Below are positions 9,161 through 17,850 of a DNA stretch of 64,000 bases, piece by piece. The notes under the pieces were generated by a model that saw only the letters and a program-made list of their open reading frames with translations, had not been told where the DNA came from and searched no databases. The position numbers were made by a program, and so were the translations under genes. Location of the stretch: positions 80,132 to 144,131 of the forward strand of contig NZ_VLTK01000007.1 in the NCBI RefSeq assembly GCF_007558825.1. Direction: 5' to 3'. Each line of letters begins with the position of its first letter. The stretch's first letter is position 1. The DNA comes from Brevibacterium aurantiacum (lineage in GTDB: Bacteria > Actinomycetota > Actinomycetes > Actinomycetales > Brevibacteriaceae).

Positions 9161-10603
9161 TCATAACCTCCAGCAGCTGTCGACCGGAGCGTTCCCGGCG
9201 AACGTGCGGTTCGTGAAGATTTCGATTCGGGGAACGGTGGCGATGTATCCGCCGATATGAGTCGGCCCGAGGTTGTCCCGGAACAGGACTTTGTGCCCGG
9301 CGTCGCACCAGGTTGAGGCCAGTTCTTTTCCGAGGGCGAAGGGCACGACGTCATCGAGGTGGCTGTGGTTGACCAGCAGCGGAATGTCGGGGATCTCCGC
9401 CTGTCCGAGTTTCTGCTTGTCCGCCACCTCGAGGAAATTGTCCTCGATGAGCTCCTGGAATGAGGCTCCATCCTTGGTCAGGTTGTCGGTGTCGAGGAAC
9501 GCATTCGAGACGAGGGCCTCGATGGTGCACTGGTTCGAGGCACGATCGACGGCGTCGAGGCCCTTCTGGTTGAGGTGCTTGGTCATGTCGACATCCGCCT
9601 GCCGCGCAAACGAATCGACCCCGTACAGGGCGAAGGCCGTGTAGACGCTTGAGAGTTCGGATACGGTTTTGTACAGGTCTGTGGGCACGGCACCCGCCGA
9701 GGCGGACACGACATTGAGTTCGGGTGCCCAGTCCTTCTTGAGCTCTAGAGCCGCTGCGGTGGCCTGTCCGCCCTGCGAATAGCCTCGCAGCTGAAGCTTC
9801 GTGTCGGCGTTGATCGAGCTTCCTTCGACCTCTTGCGCGGCCCTGGCTGCGTCGAGCACTGAGCGGCCCTCTTCGACGCGATTGAGATAGCTGTGCGCGC
9901 CCTCGGTGCCCAGTCCCACATAGTCGACGACGACCACGGGGCGCTTGGCCGCCAGTGCCGAGGTGACGGAGATTCCTTCGTATTCGGTGCCCATGCCCAT
10001 CTGTCGGCTGGGGGCGCACTTGTCGGCAATGCCCTGTGTGCCTGGGGCGATGACGACGGCATCCTCTGCGTCTTCGTTCGCGCCTTCGGGGGTCAGTAGC
10101 GTGGCGGTTGCGGCTCGCGCTGTGCCCTCTTCGTCAGTGGTCTTGTACATGAACGTCTCTGATTTCGCGCTGTGCTCTATCAGCTTGGCCGGATCGAGAT
10201 AGAACTTCGAAGTCACCTGCTTGACCACTCCGCCGTTCTTATCCGGCAACGTCGCTGGGGTCGTGTAGAAGTCCTCGGGAACTCCCGAATCGGGAAGGTC
10301 CTCGAGCGCTGCTGCGTACTCGACGTCAGCAGTGGTGATCTCGTCTGATTTCTCGATGGCCTTCTTGGCCTGCTCAACGCTCACACCTTCGGGGACGTTG
10401 CTCCGATTGAGGGAGCTTGAGTCCTCGGCTTGTCTGTCTTCGACCATCTTCTCGGCTTCTTTGTCCGATTGAGGGACCAGGTCCTGAGCTAGGGCTGGAG
10501 TGGTCACGGTGCCCATCGTGAGCGCCAGGGTGGCAATGGTGGCTGCGCTCGCTGCTGCGATGCGTCGCGTGTATGGAAGCGCTGCATGTCGGGACGTTCT
10601 CAT
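9161..10603 (-). CDS. Secreted lipase/esterase (LIP family)
   Basis: A 480-residue exported alpha/beta hydrolase. The N-terminus is a Sec signal: basic MRTSRHAALPYTRR, a hydrophobic core, and a probable cleavage ALA-QD after residue 39. The nucleophile elbow is LRGYSQGGQA; the downstream HLDDVVPF and GPTHIGGY segments are candidates for the catalytic Asp and His. These match the secretory lipase family known from Actinobacteria and fungi. Residues 40-110 form a charged, disorder-prone spacer. It probably hydrolyses extracellular triglycerides or short-chain esters. It is monocistronic and divergent from the NhaC-type gene. Confidence 0.88.
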   Translation of the reverse strand: MRTSRHAALPYTRRIAAASAATIATLALTMGTVTTPALAQDLVPQSDKEAEKMVEDRQAEDSSSLNRSNVPEGVSVEQAKKAIEKSDEITTADVEYAAALEDLPDSGVPEDFYTTPATLPDKNGGVVKQVTSKFYLDPAKLIEHSAKSETFMYKTTDEEGTARAATATLLTPEGANEDAEDAVVIAPGTQGIADKCAPSRQMGMGTEYEGISVTSALAAKRPVVVVDYVGLGTEGAHSYLNRVEEGRSVLDAARAAQEVEGSSINADTKLQLRGYSQGGQATAAALELKKDWAPELNVVSASAGAVPTDLYKTVSELSSVYTAFALYGVDSFARQADVDMTKHLNQKGLDAVDRASNQCTIEALVSNAFLDTDNLTKDGASFQELIEDNFLEVADKQKLGQAEIPDIPLLVNHSHLDDVVPFALGKELASTWCDAGHKVLFRDNLGPTHIGGYIATVPRIEIFTNRTFAGNAPVDSCWRL

Positions 10604-10961
10604 CTGCGTGCAATCCTGTTCTGTCGTGTGTCTCGGCGTTGAGAGTGCGCGGACAGTGGTGGCGTCGCTGGCCGGTCAGACGGGAATGCCATCCGCTCGG
10701 TCATCGCTGTTATGCCAACCGCATGGTGACGGGTGTCACAACCTTACTCGATAGTAGAACTTACCAGTAACATTTTTTGTCGGTCAATCAGGTTGAGAGA
10801 AGTGCCGTAGTGACATTCTGCCTGCCGGCGGAATTGCGGCGTGAGTATCTCACAATTGAGATTGGCAAGGACGGGTGTCGTGAGAACCGATATTGTGAAT
10901 TCGCTGATACCAAGCGAACCACGGCACATCGACGAGCCATGACACGAAGGACACCCCGATT
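10604..10961. promoter_or_regulatory. Divergent promoter region with TTAC-CA-GTAA palindrome
   Basis: 358 bp between the lipase (minus) and the NhaC-type gene (plus). The relatively AT-rich stretch 10741-10780 contains TTACCAGTAA (10761-10770, arms TTAC/GTAA) and a wider TTACT...AGTAA pairing (10744-10748 with 10766-10770). This could be a regulator site and overlaps the likely lipase promoter. No gene is supported. Confidence 0.35.
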
Positions 10962-12533
10962 ATGGACCATATGGGACTCGTATCTCTGATTCCGCCGTTG
11001 TTGGCGATCCTGCTCGCGGTGCTCTTCAGAAATGTCGTCATCGCACTGTTCGTCGGAATCTTCGTTGGTCTGATGATCGTCATCGGACCCAACCCGGTGA
11101 CGACCACCATGGGGCTCGTCACCGATCATCTCGCGCCAGTGGTCACCGACAGCTACAACGCCGGCGTGATGATCCTCCTGTTCTTCATCGGAGGCTTCGT
11201 CGCTCTTGTCGAGCGCTCGGGCGGAGGGGCCGCACTGGCTGCGAAGGCCTCACGCCTCATCAGCACCCGGGGCAAGGGGCAGATCTCCGCATGGTTGGGT
11301 GGCCTGATCATCTTCTTCTCCGATCTGGGCACCCCTCTCATCGTGGGACCGATCTTCGAGAAGATCTTCGACAAACTCAAGCTCTCTCGCGAGAAACTGG
11401 CGTGGATTCTCGACTCGACATCGTCTCCTGTGGCAGTGCTCATCCCCTTCATCGGGTGGGGCATCTACATCATGGGGCTCATTCGAGAGGAGTTCGACAG
11501 AGAAGGTCTTCAGATCTCCGAATTCACGGTCTTCGTGCAGGCGATCCCATTTCAGTTCTACGCCATCCTCGCTGTCACCGCGGTCCCCGTCGTGGCGCTG
11601 ACTCGGACGGACTTCGGCGCTATGCGTCGAGCTGAAAGACGTGTGCAGGAGACCGGCGAAATCCACTGGCCCAATTCGAAACCCCTGCGAGGATCCGATT
11701 CCACCAAGGACGATCCTGCAAGCGGCGCTGAAGTGACCTCGGAAAGCCGCCCGATCGTCATCTGGCTGCCGCTGCTCGTGCTCTTCGTTACCCTCTTCTC
11801 GATCCTCGTGACTCTCGGCTTCCCGGCCGAGCCGATCCCGGGCGAGGAATTCCGCGCTGCGTTGAGCACCGCTTACCTTTTCGCAGCTGTGGTTCTCATC
11901 GCGCTCATGCTCATATTCAGGATCAATCCGATCGGCATCATTCTCGGGACCTACGTCAAGGGTATGGAGAAGATGATCGGCGTGGTGCTGATCCTCGTTC
12001 TGGCCTGGACCCTGGGTGGGTTGCTCGAAGCGATGGGGACCGCGAACTTCCTCGTCGAGATGATGTCCGGTGTCGTCCCTGCTGCTCTCGTGCCCGTCCT
12101 CATCTTCGTCTGCGCGGCCGCGATGTCCTTCGCCACCGGCAGCTCGTGGGGCACCTTCGCCATCATGATTCCCCTGGCGATCCCGGTCGCCTTCGGGCTC
12201 GACGCCGCTGTCATCGTGTGCATCGGCGCCGTGCTCTCCGGGGGAATCTTCGGGGACCACTGTTCCCCGATCTCCGATTCGACCATCCTCGCCTCGACCG
12301 GAGCCGGCACTGACCTGGTCGATCACGTCAAGACTCAGATCCCCTATGCGGTCATCAACGCAGTCATCGTCGCAGTCTCATTCGTCGTCGCAGGGGTCCT
12401 GGAGAGTCCGTACATCGTCATCTTCAGCGTCGCCGCGATGATCTTCACCTACCTCGTCATCTCCCGGGTGAGTGCAGCACGGCAGCAGCGCACTGCCAGA
12501 ACTGACTCCTCGCCCCTCGCCGAGGTGGACTGA
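10962..12533 (+). CDS. NhaC-type Na+/H+ antiporter family transporter
   Basis: A 523-residue integral membrane protein with about 11 hydrophobic segments, of the NhaC/IT superfamily. The signature GGIFGDHCSPISDSTILAS and the early FFIGGFVALVERSGG are characteristic. A hydrophilic loop at about 215-265 divides the two halves. The family covers sodium/proton antiporters and also amino-acid or organic-acid exchangers, so the substrate is open. The ATG at 10962 follows GAAGGA at a slightly long spacing; an in-frame ATG at 10971 is an alternative. It ends at a strong hairpin facing the NCS1 permease. Confidence 0.85.
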   Translation: MDHMGLVSLIPPLLAILLAVLFRNVVIALFVGIFVGLMIVIGPNPVTTTMGLVTDHLAPVVTDSYNAGVMILLFFIGGFVALVERSGGGAALAAKASRLISTRGKGQISAWLGGLIIFFSDLGTPLIVGPIFEKIFDKLKLSREKLAWILDSTSSPVAVLIPFIGWGIYIMGLIREEFDREGLQISEFTVFVQAIPFQFYAILAVTAVPVVALTRTDFGAMRRAERRVQETGEIHWPNSKPLRGSDSTKDDPASGAEVTSESRPIVIWLPLLVLFVTLFSILVTLGFPAEPIPGEEFRAALSTAYLFAAVVLIALMLIFRINPIGIILGTYVKGMEKMIGVVLILVLAWTLGGLLEAMGTANFLVEMMSGVVPAALVPVLIFVCAAAMSFATGSSWGTFAIMIPLAIPVAFGLDAAVIVCIGAVLSGGIFGDHCSPISDSTILASTGAGTDLVDHVKTQIPYAVINAVIVAVSFVVAGVLESPYIVIFSVAAMIFTYLVISRVSAARQQRTARTDSSPLAEVD

Positions 12534-12566
12534 TCTGGGCCCGACACGAGGACTGGCGTGCGTCAG

Positions 12567-12620
12567 ACAGTCCAAGTCAGGCTGAGTAGGTTGCAACCCA
12601 CTCAGCCTGACTTGAACTGT
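12567..12620. terminator. Bidirectional terminator hairpin (21-bp stem)
   Basis: Bases 12567-12587 pair with 12600-12620 with one mismatch in 21; the loop itself contains the palindrome GGTTGCAACC. It sits between the converging NhaC-type and NCS1 permease genes, so it probably ends both transcripts. Confidence 0.8.
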
Positions 12621-12674
12621 GCACTTTCCCAGTGCACTCGCGAACGTCCCATAGCCGCAGCCTCGGCGAAAGGC

Positions 12675-14111
12675 TCAGGCGCGCTGTGCGTCCAGCGCCT
12701 CCACATCGGGGTAGATGGTCTCCGTCGGGGCAACGCTGCGGTTGCGGAGGAGGAAGTAGTAGAGGACGAAGGTCACGGCGATGCCGACGATCCAGGAGAT
12801 GTCGGCTCCTCCCAGCTTCTCGACCAGGGGCCCGGTGTAGAAGGACTGGGCGAGGAAAGGAATCTGCACGACTACGCCGACTCCGTAGGCGAGGAGTGCT
12901 CGCCAGTTCCACGTGCCGTAGCGGCCCTTGTGGTCGTAGAAGGCGGGGATGTCGAAGCGGTCCTTCGAAATCAGGTAGAAGTCGGTGAGGTTGATGATGC
13001 TCCATGGGGTGAAGACCATGAGCAACGCGAGGACGAAGTTCTTGAAATTCGCGAGGAAGTCCTCCGAAGCCAACAGCGCCACAAGCACGGTCAGCGTGAC
13101 GATGCCGATGACGAAGACCGCACGCGTCCAGCGGCGGATGTTCGTCTTCTCCCCGAATGAGGTGAGGATCGTCAGCGTGCACATGAAAGCACCGTAGGCG
13201 TTGAGCGTGTTGACGGTGAGCTTGCCCAGCAGGATGACGATGAAGATGAGGAGCGCGTAGACGCCTCCGCCGACGATGTCGCCGACGAAGCCGACCTGGT
13301 TCTCGACGAAGGAGTTTCCGGTCTCGGTCATGGCGGCAGCGCCGATGAGGGCACCCAAAGTCATGGACCACTGAGATCCGATGACCGAGCCGCCGAAGGT
13401 GAACCAGAAGGTCTTCGACGCGGGGGTCGAGCGCGGCAGGTAGCGCGAGTAGTCGGCGACGTAGGGGCCATAGGTCAACTGCCAGCCGACGGAGAGCGCG
13501 ATCGCGGACAGGAATGCCGGAAACGCGAAGGACGAGCCGGAGATCAGTCCGGGAACGTCGACCTTGGTGAACACGCAGTAGGTGATGAAGAGGAACCCGA
13601 GCAGGCCGGTCACGGACGAGATCCGGCCGAGAACGTGGATGTACTTGTAGCCCAGCAGGGCGACCGCAGCGGTCAGTGCGCCGAAGATGACGATGCCCAC
13701 TGCCGGCGTATTGACGCCGATGATGAGGTTGACGGCTTGGCCGGAGAGCACAGCACCGGTTGAGGCGAACCCGATGTACATGAGCACGACGAGCACCAGC
13801 GGGATGATTGCCCCGATGATGCCGAACTGAGCTCTGGAGGAGATCATCTGCGGCAGTCCCAGTTGTGGGCCCTGCGCGGAGTGGAGGGCCATGACGATTC
13901 CGCCGATGATGTTGCCGATGAGCAGGCCGATGATGGCCCACAGTGCATCGGCACCGAAGACGACGGCGAGAGCTCCGTCGACGATGGCGGTGATCTGAGT
14001 ATTGGCGCCGAACCACAGCGTGAACTGGGAACGTGCGGTGCCGTGACGTTCATTGTCAGGCACCATTTCGATGGATCGTTTCTCGATCCCCGAATTGGAT
14101 GAGCTCGCCAT
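12675..14111 (-). CDS. NCS1 family cytosine/purine/hydantoin permease
   Basis: A 478-residue transporter with 12 predicted membrane segments, of the CodB/PucI/Mhp1 nucleobase-cation-symport-1 family. The N-terminal cytosolic segment and WFGANTQITAIVDGAL (TM1) followed by GNIIGGIVMALHSAQGPQLG are typical, as is YVADYSRYLPR. The start at 14111 follows AAGGAG. Cytosine, hydantoins, allantoin and vitamins are known substrates in this family. Its upstream region carries the GTCCGA-N4-TCGGAT palindrome also found before hut genes, which hints at a nitrogen or imidazole-type substrate; that is inference. Confidence 0.87.
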   Translation of the reverse strand: MASSSNSGIEKRSIEMVPDNERHGTARSQFTLWFGANTQITAIVDGALAVVFGADALWAIIGLLIGNIIGGIVMALHSAQGPQLGLPQMISSRAQFGIIGAIIPLVLVVLMYIGFASTGAVLSGQAVNLIIGVNTPAVGIVIFGALTAAVALLGYKYIHVLGRISSVTGLLGFLFITYCVFTKVDVPGLISGSSFAFPAFLSAIALSVGWQLTYGPYVADYSRYLPRSTPASKTFWFTFGGSVIGSQWSMTLGALIGAAAMTETGNSFVENQVGFVGDIVGGGVYALLIFIVILLGKLTVNTLNAYGAFMCTLTILTSFGEKTNIRRWTRAVFVIGIVTLTVLVALLASEDFLANFKNFVLALLMVFTPWSIINLTDFYLISKDRFDIPAFYDHKGRYGTWNWRALLAYGVGVVVQIPFLAQSFYTGPLVEKLGGADISWIVGIAVTFVLYYFLLRNRSVAPTETIYPDVEALDAQRA

Positions 14112-14189
14112 GGGTTTCTCCTTCGAAAGTTGAATCAGACCCAGTCAACACCCGAAATCAGAGTGATACGAGACCTGAGTCACACAAAC

Positions 14190-14207
14190 TGTCCGACATA
14201 TCGGATC
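14190..14207. promoter_or_regulatory. Hut-type palindrome before the NCS1 permease
   Basis: TGTCCGACATATCGGATC, an inverted repeat TCCGA-N4-TCGGA, lies 79 bp upstream of the permease start. It matches the sites before hutU and hutI and the CaiB-type gene. Confidence 0.6.
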
Positions 14208-14311
14208 ATCGCGGTCGTCGAATGAATAGTGGGGTTCACGGGCGAATCGATCACCCTTGAACCCCGAACTGATCGTATTCCGATGCAGGTTTCGGTTCTG
14301 TTTCGACTGGT

Positions 14312-15451
14312 TCAGTTCGACAGCGACCGGGCGATGATCGTGCGCTGGATCTCCGAAGAACCCTCATAGATGCGGTAGATCCTGGCATCACGGACATAGC
14401 GTTCGAGCGGGAAGTCCCTGGTGAAGCCGTAGCCGCCATGGATCTGCAGGGCCTCGTCGGCGATGAACGCGGCAGCCTCAGACGCAGCGAGCTTGGCTGT
14501 GGCCGAGGACCTGGTGAAGTCCACCTCAGCGTCCCTCTGCTCTGCGGCGTCCATCGTCAGCAGCCACGCAGAGCGGTATTTTGTGTACATATCGGCGAGT
14601 TTGAAGGCGATCCCCTGCAGCCGGTTGAGGGGTTTGCCGCTGATCCTGCGCTCGCCGGCCCAGTCCACGGCAGCATCGAGGGCAGCTTTGCCGATGCCCA
14701 GGCTCATCGCCGCCACCTCGATGCGGCCCCGGTCGAGGACGCGCATGGCCGTGGTGAAGCCCTCGCCCTCGACGCCCAGAAGCGCGTCGTCGGGAACGAT
14801 CGCATCGATGACGAATTCGTAGACCGGGCTGCCGCGCAGTCCCATGGTCTTCTCTGGAGGATTGAAGTTCAGCCCCGCCGAGGCGGCCGCGGTGTCGACG
14901 ATGAATGCGCTGATCCCCTTGTGCCCCGCGTCGACATCGGTCTTCGCGTAGACGACGATGAAGTCGGCGAATCCGGCATTGGTGATGAAGCACTTGGAGC
15001 CCTTGAGGTGCCAGCCGCCGTCAACCTTCGTTGCCTTCGTCGACATCTCGGCAGGGTTGGATCCCGCACCCGGCTCGGTCAGCCCGAACGAGCCGATGAC
15101 CTCACCGGAAGCGGCGCGCGGCAGCCACGATTCGCGCTGGGCATCGGTGCCGCCGAGGAGAATCGAATCGGTGGCGAGGAACTGCGCGGTGATGATCGAA
15201 GCGGTCGAGGCACAGGCCTCGGTCACCGCGGCGACCATCTGGCTCATCGCCACGGACCCGACTCCGGGCCCACCGAATTCCTCGGGCAGATTGAGGCCGA
15301 GGACACCCACCTCGGCGAGGGTCTTCAGCGTCTCATCCGAGACGCGCTCGTTCGCATCTGCGGCCGCGGCCTGCGGGACGAGCACGTCCCTGCTGATCTG
15401 GGTGACCGCGTCGACGAGTTCCTGTTCGCCCGCGCTGATGTCGAATCCCAT
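14312..15451 (-). CDS. Acyl-CoA dehydrogenase
   Basis: A 379-residue FAD-dependent acyl-CoA dehydrogenase. Family signatures are present: FGLTEPGAGSNPAEM (FAD and substrate loop), KCFITNAG, the EFVIDAIVPDDALLG segment, and the C-terminal QIHGGYGFTRDFPLERYVRDARI; the glutamate in RIYEGSSEIQRTII is the usual catalytic base position. It follows the CaiB-type CoA-transferase by 29 bp on the same strand. The pair resembles cassettes that activate an acid by CoA transfer and then oxidise the acyl-CoA, such as glutarate or short branched acids. The acyl chain cannot be told from sequence. Confidence 0.92.
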   Translation of the reverse strand: MGFDISAGEQELVDAVTQISRDVLVPQAAAADANERVSDETLKTLAEVGVLGLNLPEEFGGPGVGSVAMSQMVAAVTEACASTASIITAQFLATDSILLGGTDAQRESWLPRAASGEVIGSFGLTEPGAGSNPAEMSTKATKVDGGWHLKGSKCFITNAGFADFIVVYAKTDVDAGHKGISAFIVDTAAASAGLNFNPPEKTMGLRGSPVYEFVIDAIVPDDALLGVEGEGFTTAMRVLDRGRIEVAAMSLGIGKAALDAAVDWAGERRISGKPLNRLQGIAFKLADMYTKYRSAWLLTMDAAEQRDAEVDFTRSSATAKLAASEAAAFIADEALQIHGGYGFTRDFPLERYVRDARIYRIYEGSSEIQRTIIARSLSN

Positions 15452-15480
15452 GGTCCTGCTCCTTCGATGAGTGGCGGTGT

Positions 15481-16635
15481 CTACCAGTCGATGGTCGTGC
15501 GTGGCCGCGGTGCGCGCAGCTCGTCATTGTGCTCGCCGAGGTGGGGCACCGGAAGCGTGGTTGTCGGCCTGGCACCGTCGACGAGGAGGGGGTGGCGCAG
15601 GTGCGTATGACCGGTGCGGGCATCGGTGGTGGTGAGATCGCGGCCGGCGGTGATGGGGCCGTCGATGGCCTCGGTGAAGTTGAGGACAGGGGAGTTGGGG
15701 ACTCCTGCCGCGTCGAAGATCGTGCACAACTCGGCCACCGTGTGAGTGCTGGTGAACTCCTCGATCTCGGTGCGCAGATCCTCGTCGTTGTCTGAGCGGA
15801 GTCCGTCTGTGGCGAACCGGGCATCGGTGGCGAGTTCGGGTCTGCCGAGCGTGGCAGCGAGGACGCCGAAGAGCCTGTCGTTGGCCACGGCGATGACGAC
15901 GAGACCGTCGGATCCGGCATAGGTGTCGAAGGGTGCGGAGATGGGGTGTCGATTGCCGACGCGGTTCGGTGTGGAGCCGGCCGCATGGATGGCGGTGTTC
16001 GTCGGCTGCATCGCGAGCATGACGTCGAGCATCGGGATGTCGATGTGGGCACCTTCGCCGGTGGCCTGGCGGTGGAAGAGCGCGCTCGAGATGCCGAAGG
16101 CGGCGAAGACTCCTGCGGAGACGTCGGCGATGGATTCGCCTACGCGGGTAGGGGAGTCTTCGGGGAAACCGGTCGATGACATGAGACCGCTGAGCGCCTG
16201 GATGACGGTGTCGTAGGCGGGACGTTTCGCCTGGGTACCGGTCTGGCCGAACCCGGAGATCGAAGCGTAGACGATGTCCGGCTTGACCGCCTTGATGTCC
16301 TCAAAGGACAGCCCCAGTTTGGCCGCGACGCCGGGGCGGAAGTTCTCGACGACGACATCGCAGGTGCGGATGAAGTCGAGCAGCTTCTCGTGTGCGACAG
16401 GATCCTTGAGGTCGGCTTCGATGGATCGTTTGCCTCGGTTGAGGGAGGTGAAGTAGGTCGAGCCGGTCTCGGTGAAGGGACCCAGGTGCCGGGAGTCGTC
16501 GCCGTGTCCCGGCATCTCGATCTTGAACACCTCGGCGCCCTGATCGGCGAGCATGGCGGTGGCATACGGTCCTGCCAGCACTCGCGAGAAGTCCGCGACC
16601 CTGACCTCGGAAAGTAGTTGCTTCGTTGCGTCCAT
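15481..16635 (-). CDS. CaiB/BaiF-type (class III) CoA-transferase
   Basis: A 384-residue class III CoA-transferase. MDATKQLLSEVRVADFSRVLAGPYATAMLADQ-type start, FKIEMPGHGDDSR, LNRGKRSIEADLK and VVENFRPGVAAKLG are diagnostic; the aspartate after the N-terminal third is the usual nucleophile region. It moves CoA between carboxylic acids, forming the substrate for the acyl-CoA dehydrogenase directly downstream. I use the ATG at 16635, although its ribosome site is weak; in-frame ATGs farther upstream would overlap the 16691-16706 operator. The LysR gene lies 121 bp upstream on the same strand. Confidence 0.88.
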   Translation of the reverse strand: MDATKQLLSEVRVADFSRVLAGPYATAMLADQGAEVFKIEMPGHGDDSRHLGPFTETGSTYFTSLNRGKRSIEADLKDPVAHEKLLDFIRTCDVVVENFRPGVAAKLGLSFEDIKAVKPDIVYASISGFGQTGTQAKRPAYDTVIQALSGLMSSTGFPEDSPTRVGESIADVSAGVFAAFGISSALFHRQATGEGAHIDIPMLDVMLAMQPTNTAIHAAGSTPNRVGNRHPISAPFDTYAGSDGLVVIAVANDRLFGVLAATLGRPELATDARFATDGLRSDNDEDLRTEIEEFTSTHTVAELCTIFDAAGVPNSPVLNFTEAIDGPITAGRDLTTTDARTGHTHLRHPLLVDGARPTTTLPVPHLGEHNDELRAPRPRTTIDW

Positions 16636-16690
16636 GAGGACAATCTTCGAGGTGAGGAGCGCGGAAGACAACGAGTCCCGCATGAGATTC

Positions 16691-16706
16691 GTCCGAAATG
16701 TCGGAT
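16691..16706. promoter_or_regulatory. Hut-type palindrome before the CaiB-type gene
   Basis: GTCCGAAATGTCGGAT, the same GTCCGA-N4-TCGGAy dyad as at 14190, 38389 and 43101, 55 bp upstream of the CoA-transferase start in the gap after the LysR gene. Confidence 0.55.
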
Positions 16707-16756
16707 GGCTGGCGCGGTCGGCGCAGCAGATCGAGCTATCGCAGGCTGAGTGGAGC

Positions 16757-17650
16757 TCACCGCACAGTGGGCAGGACCGCCTCGGCGATGTCGAGGACCG
16801 AATCGAGTGCGGCGTCGTGATGGTCGAGGCGATAGGCGAGATAGAGCTTCGTCGTCTCATTGTCCGCGTTGAGGGGGACTGCGACGACGTCCGAACCGTA
16901 GCCGGCCGCCACCGAGTCGAAGGTGATCGTCACGCCCATGCCGGCACCCACGAGAGCCGCGATGGACTGCGAGTCGGGAGCTTCCTGAACGACCCTCGGC
17001 GCGAAACCCGCGTCGAGACACAGGCGCATCCCGGTTTCGCGCAGATTTGAATTGGGGCGCGAGGGCAGGAAGATGAAACGCTCCTCGCTGAGTTCAGCGA
17101 CGTCGACAGATGATCGTTTGGCAAGGGGGTGACCAGGGGGAACGGCGACGCACGGGCGTTCGATCTGCACCGGTCGTCCGGCGATGAGTGAGGGTCGCTG
17201 CTGCCACCGGACCAGAGCGAGGTCGAGGGTGCCGTCCATGATCCGCTCGAGGCCCTCATCGGCATACACCCTCGACTCGAGCTGGAAGGAGACGCCCGGG
17301 TTGTTCTCCTCAGAGGCTGCGACAAGGGCGGCGACCAAGTGGCGGGACGAGGGGTGGGAGTAGCCGAATCGGACCCTTCCGATCTGCCCACTCGATGATC
17401 GGTGCACGGATTCGACGGCCGCCTGCTGGGTGGCGAGCATGTGCTTGGCAGGCTCGTAGAAGGCCTCCCCTGCGGAGGAGAGGCTGACGGATCGGGTGGT
17501 GCGCTGGAACAGTGATGCGCCGAGTTCCGTCTCGAGTGCGCGGATGGTCCGGCTCAGCGGCGGTTGGGCCATGCCGAGTCGCTCGGCGGCACGGCCGAAA
17601 TGGAGCTCTTCGGCAACCGCGACGAATGCGCGGATCTGACTCAGTTCCAT
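16757..17650 (-). CDS. LysR family regulator of the CoA-transferase locus
   Basis: A 297-residue LysR-type regulator. The N-terminal helix-turn-helix is clear (FGRAAERLGMAQPPLSRTIRAL), followed by the linker helix and a two-lobe effector domain of CatR/BenM type (RVRFGYSHPSSRHLV; RPCVAVPPGHPLAK). I start at the ATG at 17650; one more in-frame ATG lies at 17665. It is divergent from the two-subunit CoA-transferase genes, with an AT-rich T-N11-A dyad between them, so it most likely controls those. The effector is probably an aromatic-pathway acid, by family resemblance only. Confidence 0.9.
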   Translation of the reverse strand: MELSQIRAFVAVAEELHFGRAAERLGMAQPPLSRTIRALETELGASLFQRTTRSVSLSSAGEAFYEPAKHMLATQQAAVESVHRSSSGQIGRVRFGYSHPSSRHLVAALVAASEENNPGVSFQLESRVYADEGLERIMDGTLDLALVRWQQRPSLIAGRPVQIERPCVAVPPGHPLAKRSSVDVAELSEERFIFLPSRPNSNLRETGMRLCLDAGFAPRVVQEAPDSQSIAALVGAGMGVTITFDSVAAGYGSDVVAVPLNADNETTKLYLAYRLDHHDAALDSVLDIAEAVLPTVR

Positions 17651-17773
17651 CTTCGACGTCTCCAACTGCTCACTAGTCGCCTGCTGACCGGTGTGGTCTG
17701 CTGGCTGGGATAGTCTGCTCCCTGGTGCGATGCTCTGGCACGCGGCCGCAGATTCCCGTTCCGCGCGATGCTC

Positions 17774-17800
17774 ATTATTATTGCACGATTCGATAATAAT
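17774..17800. promoter_or_regulatory. LysR box: AT-rich dyad with 11-bp spacer
   Basis: ATTATTAT (17774-17781) and its exact reverse complement ATAATAAT (17793-17800) are separated by 11 bp, the classic T-N11-A geometry. It lies between the divergent LysR and CoA-transferase genes and stands out as AT-rich in a GC-rich genome. Confidence 0.8.
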
Positions 17801-17832
17801 TAAGTCAGTCTTTTGCGGAACTCGGACTTTAA

Positions 17833-17850
17833 TATAGTCTGCGATTTATG
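17833..17850 (+). promoter_or_regulatory. -10 element and probable leaderless start of the CoA-transferase operon
   Basis: TATAGT at 17833-17838 ends nine bases before the ATG at 17848, and there is no ribosome site. Transcription would begin at or next to the start codon, so a leaderless message is likely. The LysR box lies about 48-74 bp upstream of this start, the usual position for activation. Confidence 0.5.

Noticed and set aside
10777..10989. Possible small plus-strand gene upstream of the NhaC-type gene
   Set aside because: It overlaps the NhaC start, has no ribosome site or recognisable motif, and lies in a promoter region.
11250..12326. Long minus-strand open frame (358 codons) inside the NhaC-type gene
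   Set aside because: It is rich in Asp, His, Glu and Arg with no hydrophobic core, typical of the antisense frame of a GC-rich membrane-protein gene; the plus-strand gene has clear family motifs.
12577..14016. 479-codon minus-strand frame rich in Arg and His overlapping the NCS1 permease
   Set aside because: Out-of-frame shadow of the permease; the amino-acid composition is arginine/histidine-dominated and no family is recognisable.
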